Assembly (NCBI GenBank): GCA_963693305.1
Contig: OY855903.1
Location: 30,578,598-30,642,597, forward strand
Direction: 5' to 3'
Length of the DNA: 64,000 bases
From: Meandrina meandrites
Lineage: Eukaryota; Cnidaria; Anthozoa; Scleractinia; Meandrinidae
Within the stretch, counting starts at the first letter, position 1, and every line of letters begins with the position of its first letter. The notes beneath the pieces are model-generated. The model was not told the DNA's origin. It did not search any database and was given only the letters and a program-made list of their open reading frames with translations. This document shows positions 50,716 to 62,676 of this stretch, piece by piece. Made by a program: the position numbers and the translations under genes.

Positions 50716-53202
50716 CTAGATGGGGCGGTTGAGGTACAACGTGGGTTTTTTCATGTTCACTGCGGCCAACTCGTTTGTAAAAATTCTGAAGTAGTCGAAG
50801 GAGGGGGAGGCGGTCAGTTTCTTGAGCTGTTTTTCATCATTCACAAGTTTAACATTCACGCGTTTTCGTAGATTTTCCATCGTTTTCCCGAAGACAGAAT
50901 TGTTCATCAGTTTAAAGAAATCTTTCTCAAAGTCGTTAGAAGCTTGTTTTCGCTTTTCGGTGTTGAAGTCAATGTAGGACTTGAGCCAGGAAGATTGCTG
51001 GAAGCTGAGAACCCGGTGAACTTTTGTCAACTTCATACCCAAACTGAGGTAGAGCTTTAAATTGCGGTAATGCAAAATGTACTTCGTCTTGTTGTCGAGA
51101 TTTGGAACAAGTTTAGAGACTGACGCAGATTTCAAGTGTAATTCACCTGCTATCTGATCGCAGTAGGGAGATAGCATGTCGGTCTTCACCACCATCTTCT
51201 CGGGGGCCAGTGGGTAGTCGTTGTGACGCTCGTGTAAACTACAAGGGTATTCCAAATCCACTTCCAATATGTACCCCTCCTCACTGTCATCGACGATGTT
51301 TGACACATCTAATTCTTCAATTTCGTCTTCACTCAACCAGACAAACCCACTATCGGGTAACGGTTGTGACATAGCCCACCCGTAAAGATTATTTGCATCT
51401 AAATACATGATATAATTCGTCTCCTGATCTTTGTCATAGCCCGCTATATAGGGGTTGTTTGCTTTGCAATATCTATTCGATATCATAGAAACTCCACCCC
51501 TAAGACCTTCCTCGATGAAAATGTACATGTCTGGGTCGGTAATGAGTTCTAGTTCTACCTGCGTCATTTTTAGACAGGCCTGCCAGCTTAGGCCGGGAGA
51601 GGTGTAAAAGTGAGCTGGATCTAGCTGATAATAGTTTAAACATATGTCGCGAAAATTTTGAAATAGATCTGCTAACAGTAAAACATCAGATTTCAGGTAA
51701 AGGTCATGATAATCTCCCAGTGATTGACATTGAAACTCGGTAAACACAGTTTGTGCGTGAACATAATCCTCTACACTTATTCCTTCATTTCGTAAAGTAC
51801 TGAAAAATGCTTCAATGGGTGGGAGGTTCGTTTCGTGAAATTTCTGAAAACTGTCCACATACTCATAAGGGTAGACCCCCTTTCTCAAGAGTAACGGTAC
51901 CTTCTCAACGGGCGTGTATTTCTTAAGTATGTGAAATTTACCATCTCCCTCCTTTGCTAAATTGGAGACAAGCTTTTCAAGAGAAGCATTCATAAATTGT
52001 AAGGAGTCAATGAAAACCAAGTCCCCAACAGTAAACGAAATGTACTTTTCCGAGTTGTTGGGTATACAGGTGATAGGAACTCCTTTCAATTTTCCCAGCC
52101 CTTGCATGATCAGATGTGAGTCATAGCCCCGTAGGTTATGCAACACGACAGGTATGCGATTGGTAAACTTGTAGTTAAGATTACAATCGCTGTGGGCCGC
52201 GCCGCGATACTTTCCCGTCAGATGGCAGTGATCCCTGACGCGATCAGAGTCAAGCACATCTCCGCAAATGTGACAGTGTGTTGCCCTTTGAAAAGCTTGC
52301 TCCTCATTCCTGTTAATCAACATCGGGACAACGTGTTCTAAAATTTCCTTAATTCGTTTTTCTTCGTGCAATAAATGGTCTGAAAATTTGTCAACTGCGT
52401 TCTCCCCACGATACACAACAGGTGCAGTATCGTAAGCCTCTACCTCAGAAACCACCGTATAGCAAAAACCGCTAGGTTGATGCACTTGCGTTTTCTGCGT
52501 AAACGAAACACTAGGGTCTAATCTTTGCTCGTCACACGTCACTAAAATCGACTCGAAGTCTGCATAAATGACAAAAGGTACTTTAAGTTGTTTCTGAACA
52601 TCTTTAAAATATAATACATCATTATTTTCGTCTGGTAATTTGATTCTTTGCGGTCCGTTTTTGCTACAGTGGGGTTCGTGTTCTAATAACAAATCCTCTC
52701 TAACAAACCCATGCAAACAATATACACAGAAAAACTTTTTACCCTTATATTTTGTCAGCGAAAACAATAACCTGTTTAAATTCCTAATCAAACAATAGTG
52801 TTTCGTCTCATTACTCGAGATAAGCATTAAGTTTACATGGTTTTCTTTTTTCTCTTTCGTTATATACAACGGGAAGAGTTCTTTTTCTTCATATCCAAAG
52901 AGGTTGATGCTCAGCGCTGGGTTTTGTTTCTCAAATTTTGGTATGTCACTTACTTTCACTGGAAATTCAATGCCATTTACGTTCAACTCTCCTTCAAAAG
53001 GTCTGTAGTGGTGAAGGCGATGAGGTTGATCTTTCCGATTAACTGGGTGCAAGGCAGCAAGTACACTCCAGACGAAACACTTTTGATCGTCATTCTGTAT
53101 ATTCAGTATCGCTTTTTTGTCATGCAGCTCCTTGGGAAGTTTCACGTAGCTAGAACCATGGAGTGGGGTATACACAGCAATGCCGAGGTCTAATTTCAAC
53201 AC
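50716..53202 (-). pseudogene. Exon 2 of the long-TIR element polymerase gene
   Basis: 828 open codons from the splice acceptor (GTTAG/GTG) to a premature stop after motif B. Exonuclease motifs I-III and polymerase motifs A and B are intact. The single CxxC/DHCH endonuclease VII-like module lies between Exo I and Exo II. Confidence 0.85.
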
Positions 53203-53355
53203 CTAACAGGCAAAAAAATTAATTAAGTGGAAATCACTAGAGTCTATTAGTTTGAAATACTTTTATATTTAGAACGAAAGAGTCAAATTGTAGGAAGAAC
53301 TTTGTCGTAAAAGAAAAGGAGTAATCTTACCTCTAGCAATTGCCAACCGCTCCCT

Positions 53356-54348
53356 TCACGCTGGTAACTCTGAAATGATACTTTTATTTTTTTCCACGCA
53401 TTCTTCGTATTGATCGGAGAGCGCGTTGAAATTCGTCAGTCGCTGGCAGTTGCCTCTGAAATGGGGTGTGGCGAACTCATCTTGACCATCTGGCCTATAT
53501 TTTACCATTTTTACTTGTACTGATATAAACCATTTTACACCTTTTTTCTCTTTCAGCTCTGTTTTCAGGTTTTTGAAGATATTTGCTTTCTTTCCTTTTA
53601 GGAAGAGTGTTAAGTCGTGCTTTTCGTTTATCCTTGGTTTCATCTGTACAGTTTTCAAATTCCTATTGAGCGCACTTTCACACACGTCATTTTCCCTTTC
53701 TTCCGTTGGGCTACTTTCTCCGTGACCGACCTGAACCATGCTTCCCTGATTGAGCCTGTTGTCTTCTACTGGCAGTTGTAGTCTTCTGCAGTTCTGTTCA
53801 TGCTGGAGTTTCTTATCGTAGCGATGAAAGGTTTTAGTGTAGGTACTGCATTGAAACTCCTTCTCCCGAGCATGTATCTTCATGTGACGTTGTAAATCAA
53901 ATTTCCTTGTAAAATGTTTATTGCAACGAGTGCAAACAAAATTCTTGGAGACGTTAGATCGGAAGTGATATTCGTGTGCAGTAATAGTGTTTCCAAAAAC
54001 ACCACAATCATTAGCGATCACTTGCGTCGGACATTGTTCTTTTGAACACTGATCATCATTCACCTTCCTCTGACAAATTTCTTGGTGTTGTCGAAGTTTG
54101 TCTTTGCGATAAAACATTCTTGGGCAAAGGTAACAACCATATCCTCTTTCCCGCGTGTGTATTTTCATATGTCGCTGTAAATCGTATTTCCTTGTAAAAT
54201 TCCTCTCGCATCGAGTGCAGAGAAAATTCTTCTTATTGTTTTTAGGCCGGTGGAAGTGTTTGAGAGATGGCGCATCTACCTCGTTGATGGTGTCTTCTAG
54301 AAGAGTTTTCAAATCTCTCGACTCTGCTAATTCGTGATCAGCAGCCAT
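53356..54348 (-). pseudogene. Exon 1: zinc fingers joined to polymerase N-terminal domain
   Basis: 330 open codons from ATG 54348. Finger modules lie at about residues 42-65, 71-93, 137-160 and 166-188, arranged as a duplicated pair. A basic linker and then a segment with KHDLTLFLKGKKANIF and FATPHFRGNCQRL follow, equivalent to the region before the intron in other polymerases. The open frame ends at 53356 because of the one-base offset at the A7 run; the true exon reaches the donor at 53330/53331. Confidence 0.75.
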
Positions 54349-54554
54349 GTTTCTAACAACTGAAGCAGCAGCTCGAATAACTCTCGTTTTTATAGCTTAA
54401 AAAACCACAGCATTACATCATCACCTAAATTAAGAACCACCCCAGTTCTCTCCGAAAACATCATTTCTATTTTTAGATTCAGGGAGGCAGCACTGGTTCA
54501 GTTCCAGCCATTGCACCATCGCTTTTAAGGTAATGATCGTATATTTAGCGATGA

Positions 54555-56908
54555 CATCATTGTTTTAACAGCTCTTGTTACGAAAGTTATTTGTTTGAAA
54601 GGATCAAAAGAAGAAAGAACACATTTGGGGTGCGAGTTCATCTATCACACCTATCAGTTAAAATATGCCACAGTTACAGCTGGCAAACCGACGCAAAGTA
54701 CTGAAGGTATTATCGTTATTGTATGTTAAGTACAAAACCTTACAACAAAGAGCTTTTCAAGACATTTTCGGTGAACAAAGGCGCTCAAAAGTATATTCAA
54801 GAGCAGTAACCTCGAGATACATTCGTGATGGGACGAACGATTGAGATGTTTCTACTTAACCGGCTGACCGTGAATGAAATGAATAATAAAAAGTAGTTGC
54901 GTTGGGCTTTGTTTGTTATTTATGGGTTGACTTTATCATGGCGCAAAGTTTAAGATATGTTAAAAGAATCTATATTTACAAAAATGAAATTTATCGTACA
55001 GCAAAATTCATAAAGGTCATAAAGATGGTCTCGTTATTTTGGTATTACATTAGGAGGCTTCCCCTAAAATACTCTTATGGACTCATTTTACCTCGTTTAC
55101 TTAATTGACACTCAATTATTTTCTAGAATTAGAGGTTTCGGCTAAAACAAAGGCGTTTATAACACGCGTTTCCCAAGGGTTATTATCGAAGCCAAAAATT
55201 CACACACTCCAGATAAACAACAAACCTCACAGCACTTTATTTTCGCTTTTTACTGATAAAATAAAACTTTCTTAATGTAGAAAGAGTTTAAAAGTCGTTA
55301 AACGTTTCCAATTTTCGACGTCTATGTTAATACAAGATCGTCATCTTCTAAGAAATTCATTCAGTTGAATGCCAACGAGTATATAGACAACGGTAAACAA
55401 ATAGAATAAACCGATTTTAAAAAGAGCAAGGAATTCATAGTCATAATAAGCGGATCAGTTCATTTCCACTTCATTTTTCTGCACTGATTAAAAGAACCTA
55501 TCTTTTCATACCTTTAAAAGTGTTCCGCGTTGCCGTTTTCCCGTCAAACCCCGCATCAGCAAATTCCACAATACCTAAAAGACTCGCTCGTACAAATACC
55601 CTTTCGCCGCTTTGGAGCACTGTCCTGGTCAATGTCGGTAATCCATATGTGGTAAAGGTGAAAAATGGGTTTTTAAGGTTCACTGAAGGACAATCATTCA
55701 AAGTAAGACATTAATTTCAACTAATTTCCCTCGCAATTGCGAAAAAACGGTTTTCAGTAGTATGTCGATACGAAAATAGCAGCTACCGCTTTTGTTCATA
55801 GGCAAACACGGTGTTTCAAAGGATTCTTTTCAAGACAGCAAACAATTAGATGGTAACTATAGTCAGGCTTGCGCAAATGATGTGCTTCAATGATTTCGCT
55901 TGAAGGCTTATTTCTAAAACGCAAACATTTTTATAGGTTTTAGTGTTCTCGGTGACTTAATTAGAACTTGGATCAAAAGAAATAAACACGTGCGCGCTTG
56001 CACAACGGCAGATCGGGTAATAAATGTGACTGAATCTGTTGAGTCAAAACGTATTCTAATCTTAGTGAAACCGAAATCACTGAGGATAAAAAAGGTGCAC
56101 ATATTTTTCATTCGATTTAGTTGAGCGTGAACACATTTACTTTTACTAGAAGACTAACATACAAGTTAAGAGGAAAATCGAAAAATGCATGAAACGCAAA
56201 ACAATTCCCATTAGTAAAACTTCGTAGTCAGTAAAATAATCGTCTACTAACCAGGCAAGTTAAGACAGAACAAATAGTGTTTATAACTCAATTATTACAT
56301 TTTGTAAAGAATATTCTATATTCATACGAGATCAAAATACAAGAGCCATTGCTTTATTTCTTTCCATCTGCCGTTCTTTATATTATCGATACGTGAAAAG
56401 ACTTCTCTAATTTTCATTATACATCACACTTGCCCTGCTGAGCGACTATTTGAAGTGTAAATACGAATTTATGGTCTGCAGGGCACACTCCAACGCGAAA
56501 AAAAAAGTAATTCAGTCTTGAAAAAGATAATTTTTATCGTATTACGAGGTTACCCTACTAAATCACAGAAATATCAATGTCAAATATCAAAATATTTTTA
56601 TCTACTCTAGATCTATTTTCGGACAACAAACACAGACGTAGGAAAAGGTATGATGTCATCCTCTAAAAGTATTCTATTACATCATCCGTCTATTTTTAAC
56701 CTATGATGTCATCCTCAGAATAAAATGGAGAATTACGTCATGAACACCCTTACGCCCCTGCGCAGACGCCCCTCCAACCGATGATGTCATCCTCCAAAAG
56801 GGGAAATGACCTTATCCCCCAAGGGGGATAATGACGTCATGAGCGCCCCTTACGCCCTTACGCATGCGCCCTGTTGCAAAAGCCCTATTCCTATACTACT
56901 ATCGGTCT
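54555..56908 (-). repeat. Right terminal inverted repeat (about 2.35 kb)
   Basis: Reverse complement of the left repeat, including the subterminal iterated motifs (56640-56870) and the two short shared open frames (55498-55701 minus, 54902-55108 plus). Its inner end lies about 200 bp from the polymerase start, so the repeat probably carries or borders that gene's promoter. Confidence 0.85.
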
Positions 56909-57360
56909 AGTTTGACACAAGAAATTAAGAGGCAGTCGCCATAATTCCAGTCTGCTGTATTTCGGATCGAGAACACAATTTCCTTTAAACTTTGCCCACG
57001 AGTCTATCTTAATTCAAAAGCAAATGAAATCACCTTAGTTTCTGCAAATATCGCAAAATAAATTTTTTATGATTTTTTTTCGATTGGACCGCCACTGGCC
57101 TATTTTTAGCAATGGCGACAAGTGAAAAATAGGAAAATTGTCGAGTTCACCGCTTCAAAATTGCAAAATATTTGGAATTGTTTTAGCTTTCCTGGATTAA
57201 ATTGGACCTTTATTTATACAAAGCACACAATTTAGGTTCGTTTAAAAGAAACTTACAATACGAAATAATTTTTTGTTTGCAGCCTACTTCGCCATAAATG
57301 CCAACGGCTCAAAAATGCACATTTTTAACGAGCCATTGCGCAAAAGTCCAACTACTTCCC

Positions 57361-59253
57361 GGGTCTCTGTAAAATGATGACCGGATGGCGGCGGATGGCG
57401 GATGGCGGATGACGGATGGAAAAATGCGGATGATAAAATGCGGATGGAAAAATGCCGATGGAAAAATGCAGATACTAAAAAAATGAAAAACAAAATCAAA
57501 AATAAATCAAGGAAAATAGTTAAATCAGATTTCGATTATCACAGTAAGATAACACATGGTAGTTTCTTCTGGACCTCTTCTAATGGCTGGCGGTGAAAAT
57601 ATTTGCGGCAAGAATGAATGCTCTTTTTGGCGCCTATAAGCGCCATGGTTATGTCTGACTATTGTTCTATGTTAATTGCGCTTGTAAATAGCCAGAACAG
57701 ATTTATCTTACCACTTTGCCCGACTCAAAAGAGAAGTAAACGGACCGGCAAATCAAAAGGTTATTGAACTAAGCATGTTCGAGTAAGTCATTTTGTTGCC
57801 CATATATTGTCTAAACTGCTCTCGAGGTAAGCTAAGCCGTCATTGAGTGGCTCCGGAGCTATAACATCATTGAAGGTAAGACTTACCTCGGAAATAGCAT
57901 GATTACCCGGCCTTCCTAAGGGGAGGGGCAAGGTTATCCGTCGCTCCTCCTTTGTCCCCCGTCCCCTAAGGTCATTCAGGCTGGAGGAGTCTGTGATGTC
58001 GTGCGCAACCCACCCCCTTACAAATAATGTGCTTGTATAAGCTACTTAAAACGGGAACTTCTAATTTACCACAATCATACCATATCCCCTTAGTGATGAC
58101 GATTCCAGAGCATAGGCGAAGGAAGCAAGGAGGTATTCTGAGGCTAGGGGCTTGATAACTCTGCTAATGAACATGTCCCCTAAGTAAGTTCAGCCCCACT
58201 TCAAATCGGGTGATATGCCTGAAAACTGTTCCGGATAAAGCGTTAACATTCAGTTACTTTCTATATTTTTCACGTGAATAAAATCAACAATTTGAAATGC
58301 ACAGGCCAAAATGAGGTAACCACGACAGAATTTGTAACTTCTAGCGTAAGCATGATAAAGATACCAAACTGTCATTAAATCAGGATGCATTAAAAATAAC
58401 TATCAGAAGTGAATTTCCTTAATTTCTGGTCCACAATATCAAAATATTCTATGACGGTGATCACCAGAGTGAAGGCGATGGATTCTTTACAGCATTAGAC
58501 TAAAGTTTTCGCAGATTTCCACGCCGTGACACGTTTCAACAAATTCAGGATCTTCAACCCGGCCTCACTGGTAGACTGTTCAGTTTAGGTTGTATGAAAA
58601 ACTAGACATCACAACAACATCAGCTTTGAAAAACTTCCATAAAATTTCGATTAGAACAAATTTCTGAGTCTTTTTTTCACTTAAATACCAATCAAAAGAT
58701 ATTCCTGCTAAAATATTGTTTCTGTTTTTTCATTTTATCTGCAAACATTCTTGCCGCCTTTGAAAGGGTTTACTGCTCAAAACGTGTGATTCTATTTTTA
58801 GTGCTAACTTGTTTGGCAATCCGGTTTCATTTAATTCATTTTTTTTTTCAAAACAAACGTTCCAAGCCAGAATTGTCGCTATCGGACGACTCCATAGATC
58901 TGAGTTGCGTTCGTTTATGCTCATTCACTCGCACTAGCCTTTAGAACGGACCAGCTGATGCTAAAGGAAAGTCGAGTATCTCTTCTTCAATGAAAGCCTT
59001 CCCCATTTTATTCGGATCCGATGTAAATGAAGAAAAAAAGCTGGACTTCTCCCGGACTAAATAGACTGTCTTCTTTTTGAGAGAGCAACGCAAATGAATT
59101 TCCCTTTCATCATCATTTTATTATTATTTTCTTTAGTTTTCTTTGTTTCCGTATCTTTTCATCCGCATTTTACCATCCGCATTTTTCCATCCGCATTTTA
59201 TCATCCGTCATCCGCCATCCGCCGCCATCCGGTCAGCATTTTACAGAGACCCC
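57361..59253. mobile_element. Nested 1.9-kb element with 8-bp target duplication
   Basis: Termini GGGTCTCTGTAAAATG and its reverse complement, flanked by TACTTCCC on both sides (57353-57360 and 59254-59261). Subterminal arrays of GGATGGCGGATGG-type repeats form long imperfect inverted repeats. The 8-bp duplication suggests the hAT group. No transposase frame was seen. It interrupts the left inverted repeat of the TTAA element, so it inserted later. Confidence 0.75.
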
Positions 59254-59814
59254 TACTTCCCCGTAATATTTGTATCCATACCAACTAAAAAGAAGTCAAA
59301 GAGCATGGAAATGTAAAAACATGTTGTGGTTTAAGCGGACTTTTTGCACAGCCAGGCGTCAACTTTACCGTTGTTGCGAACATGTTTATTTACATTGGAA
59401 CAGGAAAGTCGCTCACGCGAACGAAATTCAGCATAAAAAACACAATATTTCGCAAACATCCTAGCTTAACAAAACTTCTTTATATCAGCTTACACAACAA
59501 AACATCATTTAAGACCCGGAAACCTCACCAGCTAGTCAAAAATATATATACTGACTGACCGGGAGAGGTGAGTGTTGGCACAAACAAATTTTTGCAGGGG
59601 AGGCAGCGTCACTGATTCGCACTTGATGGCGCGTAAATCTCGCGCGTATGTGCCAAGGTAACGGGCCGCATATGTAACGAAAAAAAACTCCGAGCAAAAC
59701 TGCTAAAAGGGAACTCAAATTCTGTCTGGAAATCGCTTCTTTTCAGGAGACTGTCAGGTAAGAGTATTCGCAAATTATCTAGCTTTCGTTTGGGTCGATT
59801 TTGGTCGCAAAAAG

Positions 59815-60668
59815 GTGCGAAAGAAGCAAGTAAACCCACAGTATTTAAGATCTAGCTTGTATGTAAATTTCCTTAGTCTGATGATGGTATAGCTCATACC
59901 GAAATATAACAGTTTATTTTCCAAGATCATCTTTTGTTGTCAAAATTATTGTGGCACAATGAACTTTTTCGGATTATCCTTCGTCCTTTGTGTTCAAATT
60001 ATTTCGTGAAAGAGTTGCCACCCTTGCTACTTATTAATATTATAGGGAATTATAGGTAAAAAATTAGCATATTTCAGATCCGCTCGCGCACTTGAGTAGC
60101 TCTGCACACGATAGCGGTGCTGTCGCGTTTATTGAAGCCTACTGTACATATAAGAAAAACAATACAGAAAACCACGTGAATAATATTATTCTTTATTCAT
60201 TTATTCATTTCCTCAAATATTGTGGTCTCCCTGTGCTAACAGTGTCGACAGATTTTTGAAGGGATTTGCGACCACTCCAATCTGATAGAAGTGGGTAAAA
60301 GTCACCTATTACTTATAACAAAATCTTTACTTAAGGCCTACTTCACCTAAAAGAAAAGAAGGTTAAAATGTAAGCATATTTTAGTTTTATAAATAATTCT
60401 TTAGAATAATTCAGCTACTGGTTTAAAATACTTATCCTGGTGTCTTTAAAAGAGAATCAGTTTATATCAGTTTACAAACAAAACACGAGTAGTAAATATA
60501 AAAAAGGGGGCTAAGTGATGGATGACTCACTGAAAAGCGGCAATATTTATTCAGACTTTTTCAACTGCCTTGTTAGAGTTTGTTTCGGAAATGATGTTCA
60601 TTGTGTTACCTCCTAGTTAGAAGTTTTTTCCTAGTTTTGTAGACTCGAGATGCGAAATATAATATCGT
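59815..60668. repeat. 854-bp tandem repeat, copy 1
   Basis: Followed head to tail by an apparently identical copy; begins GTGCGAAAGAAGCAAG and ends at ATAATATC. Confidence 0.85.
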
Positions 60669-61522
60669 GTGCGAAAGAAGCAAGTAAACCCACAGTATTT
60701 AAGATCTAGCTTGTATGTAAATTTCCTTAGTCTGATGATGGTATAGCTCATACCGAAATATAACAGTTTATTTTCCAAGATCATCTTTTGTTGTCAAAAT
60801 TATTGTGGCACAATGAACTTTTTCGGATTATCCTTCGTCCTTTGTGTTCAAATTATTTCGTGAAAGAGTTGCCACCCTTGCTACTTATTAATATTATAGG
60901 GAATTATAGGTAAAAAATTAGCATATTTCAGATCCGCTCGCGCACTTGAGTAGCTCTGCACACGATAGCGGTGCTGTCGCGTTTATTGAAGCCTACTGTA
61001 CATATAAGAAAAACAATACAGAAAACCACGTGAATAATATTATTCTTTATTCATTTATTCATTTCCTCAAATATTGTGGTCTCCCTGTGCTAACAGTGTC
61101 GACAGATTTTTGAAGGGATTTGCGACCACTCCAATCTGATAGAAGTGGGTAAAAGTCACCTATTACTTATAACAAAATCTTTACTTAAGGCCTACTTCAC
61201 CTAAAAGAAAAGAAGGTTAAAATGTAAGCATATTTTAGTTTTATAAATAATTCTTTAGAATAATTCAGCTACTGGTTTAAAATACTTATCCTGGTGTCTT
61301 TAAAAGAGAATCAGTTTATATCAGTTTACAAACAAAACACGAGTAGTAAATATAAAAAAGGGGGCTAAGTGATGGATGACTCACTGAAAAGCGGCAATAT
61401 TTATTCAGACTTTTTCAACTGCCTTGTTAGAGTTTGTTTCGGAAATGATGTTCATTGTGTTACCTCCTAGTTAGAAGTTTTTTCCTAGTTTTGTAGACTC
61501 GAGATGCGAAATATAATATCGT
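60669..61522. repeat. 854-bp tandem repeat, copy 2
   Basis: I saw no difference from copy 1 by eye, so the duplication is very recent or an assembly artefact. Confidence 0.85.
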
Positions 61523-61939
61523 GTTATTTATGTTATTCGTTTCGCATGAACAAAATGCGCAAGGTTGGTTTCTGTTAAATCGTTATACACGAGGACAGTA
61601 CAGCATCAGTCAAAAAATATTTACAACCAATATTTTTATACAGTCAATTCTTGGCGAATAATTCTTCAGTTGGCTCATAACGTGGTTAGATTAGATTGCG
61701 TGACGCAACTTTCAAGTTCAGGCCGATCAATTGTGTTCGGTTAATTTCTTCGAATGTGTTGCGCGCTACTTTCCTTCATTTGTTTTGATTATCAAAATCA
61801 TGTGGTACAATACTGATGTATGTGCAAAGTGTTTTATGTTTTCCATTTGAAACTTTCTGCGGATACTATGGTCGACGAAAATCAGAAAGGAATGCGAAAT
61901 CTAATTACGTGGCGGACTTGACCTTGTGCAGTTGTCTTG

Positions 61940-62672
61940 CAGGTAGGCGACAGTATATATATTTTTGACTTGGTGTTGAGGTTTTCGGGTCTTAAATGAT
62001 GTTTTGTTGTGTCAGCTGTTATTTAAAAGTTTTGTTAAGCTAGGACGTTTTCAAAATATAGTGTTATTCATGCTGAATTCGTTTCGCGTGAGCGACTTTC
62101 CTGTGTCAGTGTAAATAAACATGTTCGCAACAACAGCAAAGTTGCTGCCTGGCTGCGCTAAAAGTTCACTTAAACCACAACATATTTTTACATTTCCATG
62201 CTCTTTGACTTCTTTTTAGTTGGTATGGATACAAATATTACGCGGAAGTAGTTGGACTTATGCGCAATGGCCCGTTGAAAATGTGCATTTTTGAGCCGTT
62301 GGCGTTTATGGCGAAGTAGGCTGCAAACAAAAAATTATTTCGTTTTGTAAGTTTCTTTTAACGAACCGAAATTGTGTGCTTTGTACAAATAAAGGACCAA
62401 TTTAATCCAGGAAAGCTAAAACAATTCCTGAAATTTGACTATTTTGAAGTGGTGACCTCGACAATTTTCCAATTTTTACTTGTCGCCATTGCTAAAACTA
62501 GGCCAGTCGCGGTCAAATCGAAAAAAATTCATAAAAAAATTATTTTGCGATATTTGCAGAAACTAAGGTGATTTAATTTACTTTTGAATCAAGATAGACT
62601 CGTTGGCAAACTTTAAAGGAAATTGTGTTCTCGATCCAAAATTCAGCAGACCGGAATTATGGCGACTGCCTC
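61940..62672 (-). repeat. Right inverted repeat of the TTAA element
   Basis: Matches the reverse complement of the split left repeat with modest divergence; ends at the TTAA duplication. Confidence 0.75.
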
Positions 62673-62676
62673 TTAA

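Larger units (their letters stand above)
50078..54348 (-). pseudogene. Zinc finger-protein-primed DNA polymerase gene, one intron, two frameshifts
   Basis: Exon 1 (54348-53331) encodes four C2H2-type finger modules. Fingers 1 and 3 are near-identical in layout (FTRKxDLQRHMKIH); finger 2 is C2HC and finger 4 lacks one Cys. The N-terminal domain of the polymerase follows. A 128-bp GT-AG intron (53203-53330) separates exon 2, which carries YADFES, DHCHLTGKYRGAAH, LHNLRGYDSH, DANNLYGWAMS and the motif B region. The motif C piece (FTDTDS) is in the 50078-50695 stretch. Two one-base breaks are visible: an A7 run near 53388 in exon 1, and a C4 run near 50720 before motif C. Related to, but clearly diverged from, the 9257-13360 polymerase. 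It lacks the duplicated Cys module of that protein. Confidence 0.85.
39095..56908. mobile_element. Large element with about 2.35-kb terminal inverted repeats
   Basis: The first and last 2.35 kb are highly similar reverse complements. Between them lie a zinc finger-DNA polymerase gene (minus strand), a broken membrane protein gene and a LINE. Long inverted ends plus a protein-primed polymerase are expected of self-replicating linear elements related to Mavericks and linear plasmids. No integrase, transposase, ATPase or capsid gene was seen, so it is either a reduced derivative or mobilised in trans. No clear target duplication was found at the ends. Confidence 0.75.
56929..62672. mobile_element. 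TTAA-flanked non-autonomous DNA transposon with about 0.72-kb inverted repeats
   Basis: TTAA at 56925-56928 and 62673-62676 flank termini GAGGCAGTCGCC and its reverse complement. TTAA target duplications are typical of piggyBac and Kolobok elements. The inverted repeats are 56929-57360 plus 59262-59553 on the left (split by a later insertion) and 61940-62672 on the right. No transposase was found in the interior, so it would depend on an enzyme supplied elsewhere. Confidence 0.75.

Noticed and set aside
54902..55108. A gene for a 68-aa protein in the inverted repeat
   Set aside because: Not called as a gene: identity between the two repeats is explained by recent homogenisation; kept only as a low-interest observation.
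39095..56908. Assembly palindrome as the explanation for the long inverted repeats
   Set aside because: The two arms differ at scattered bases and small indels and flank unique sequence, so they look like real terminal repeats; an artefact would be expected to be identical.
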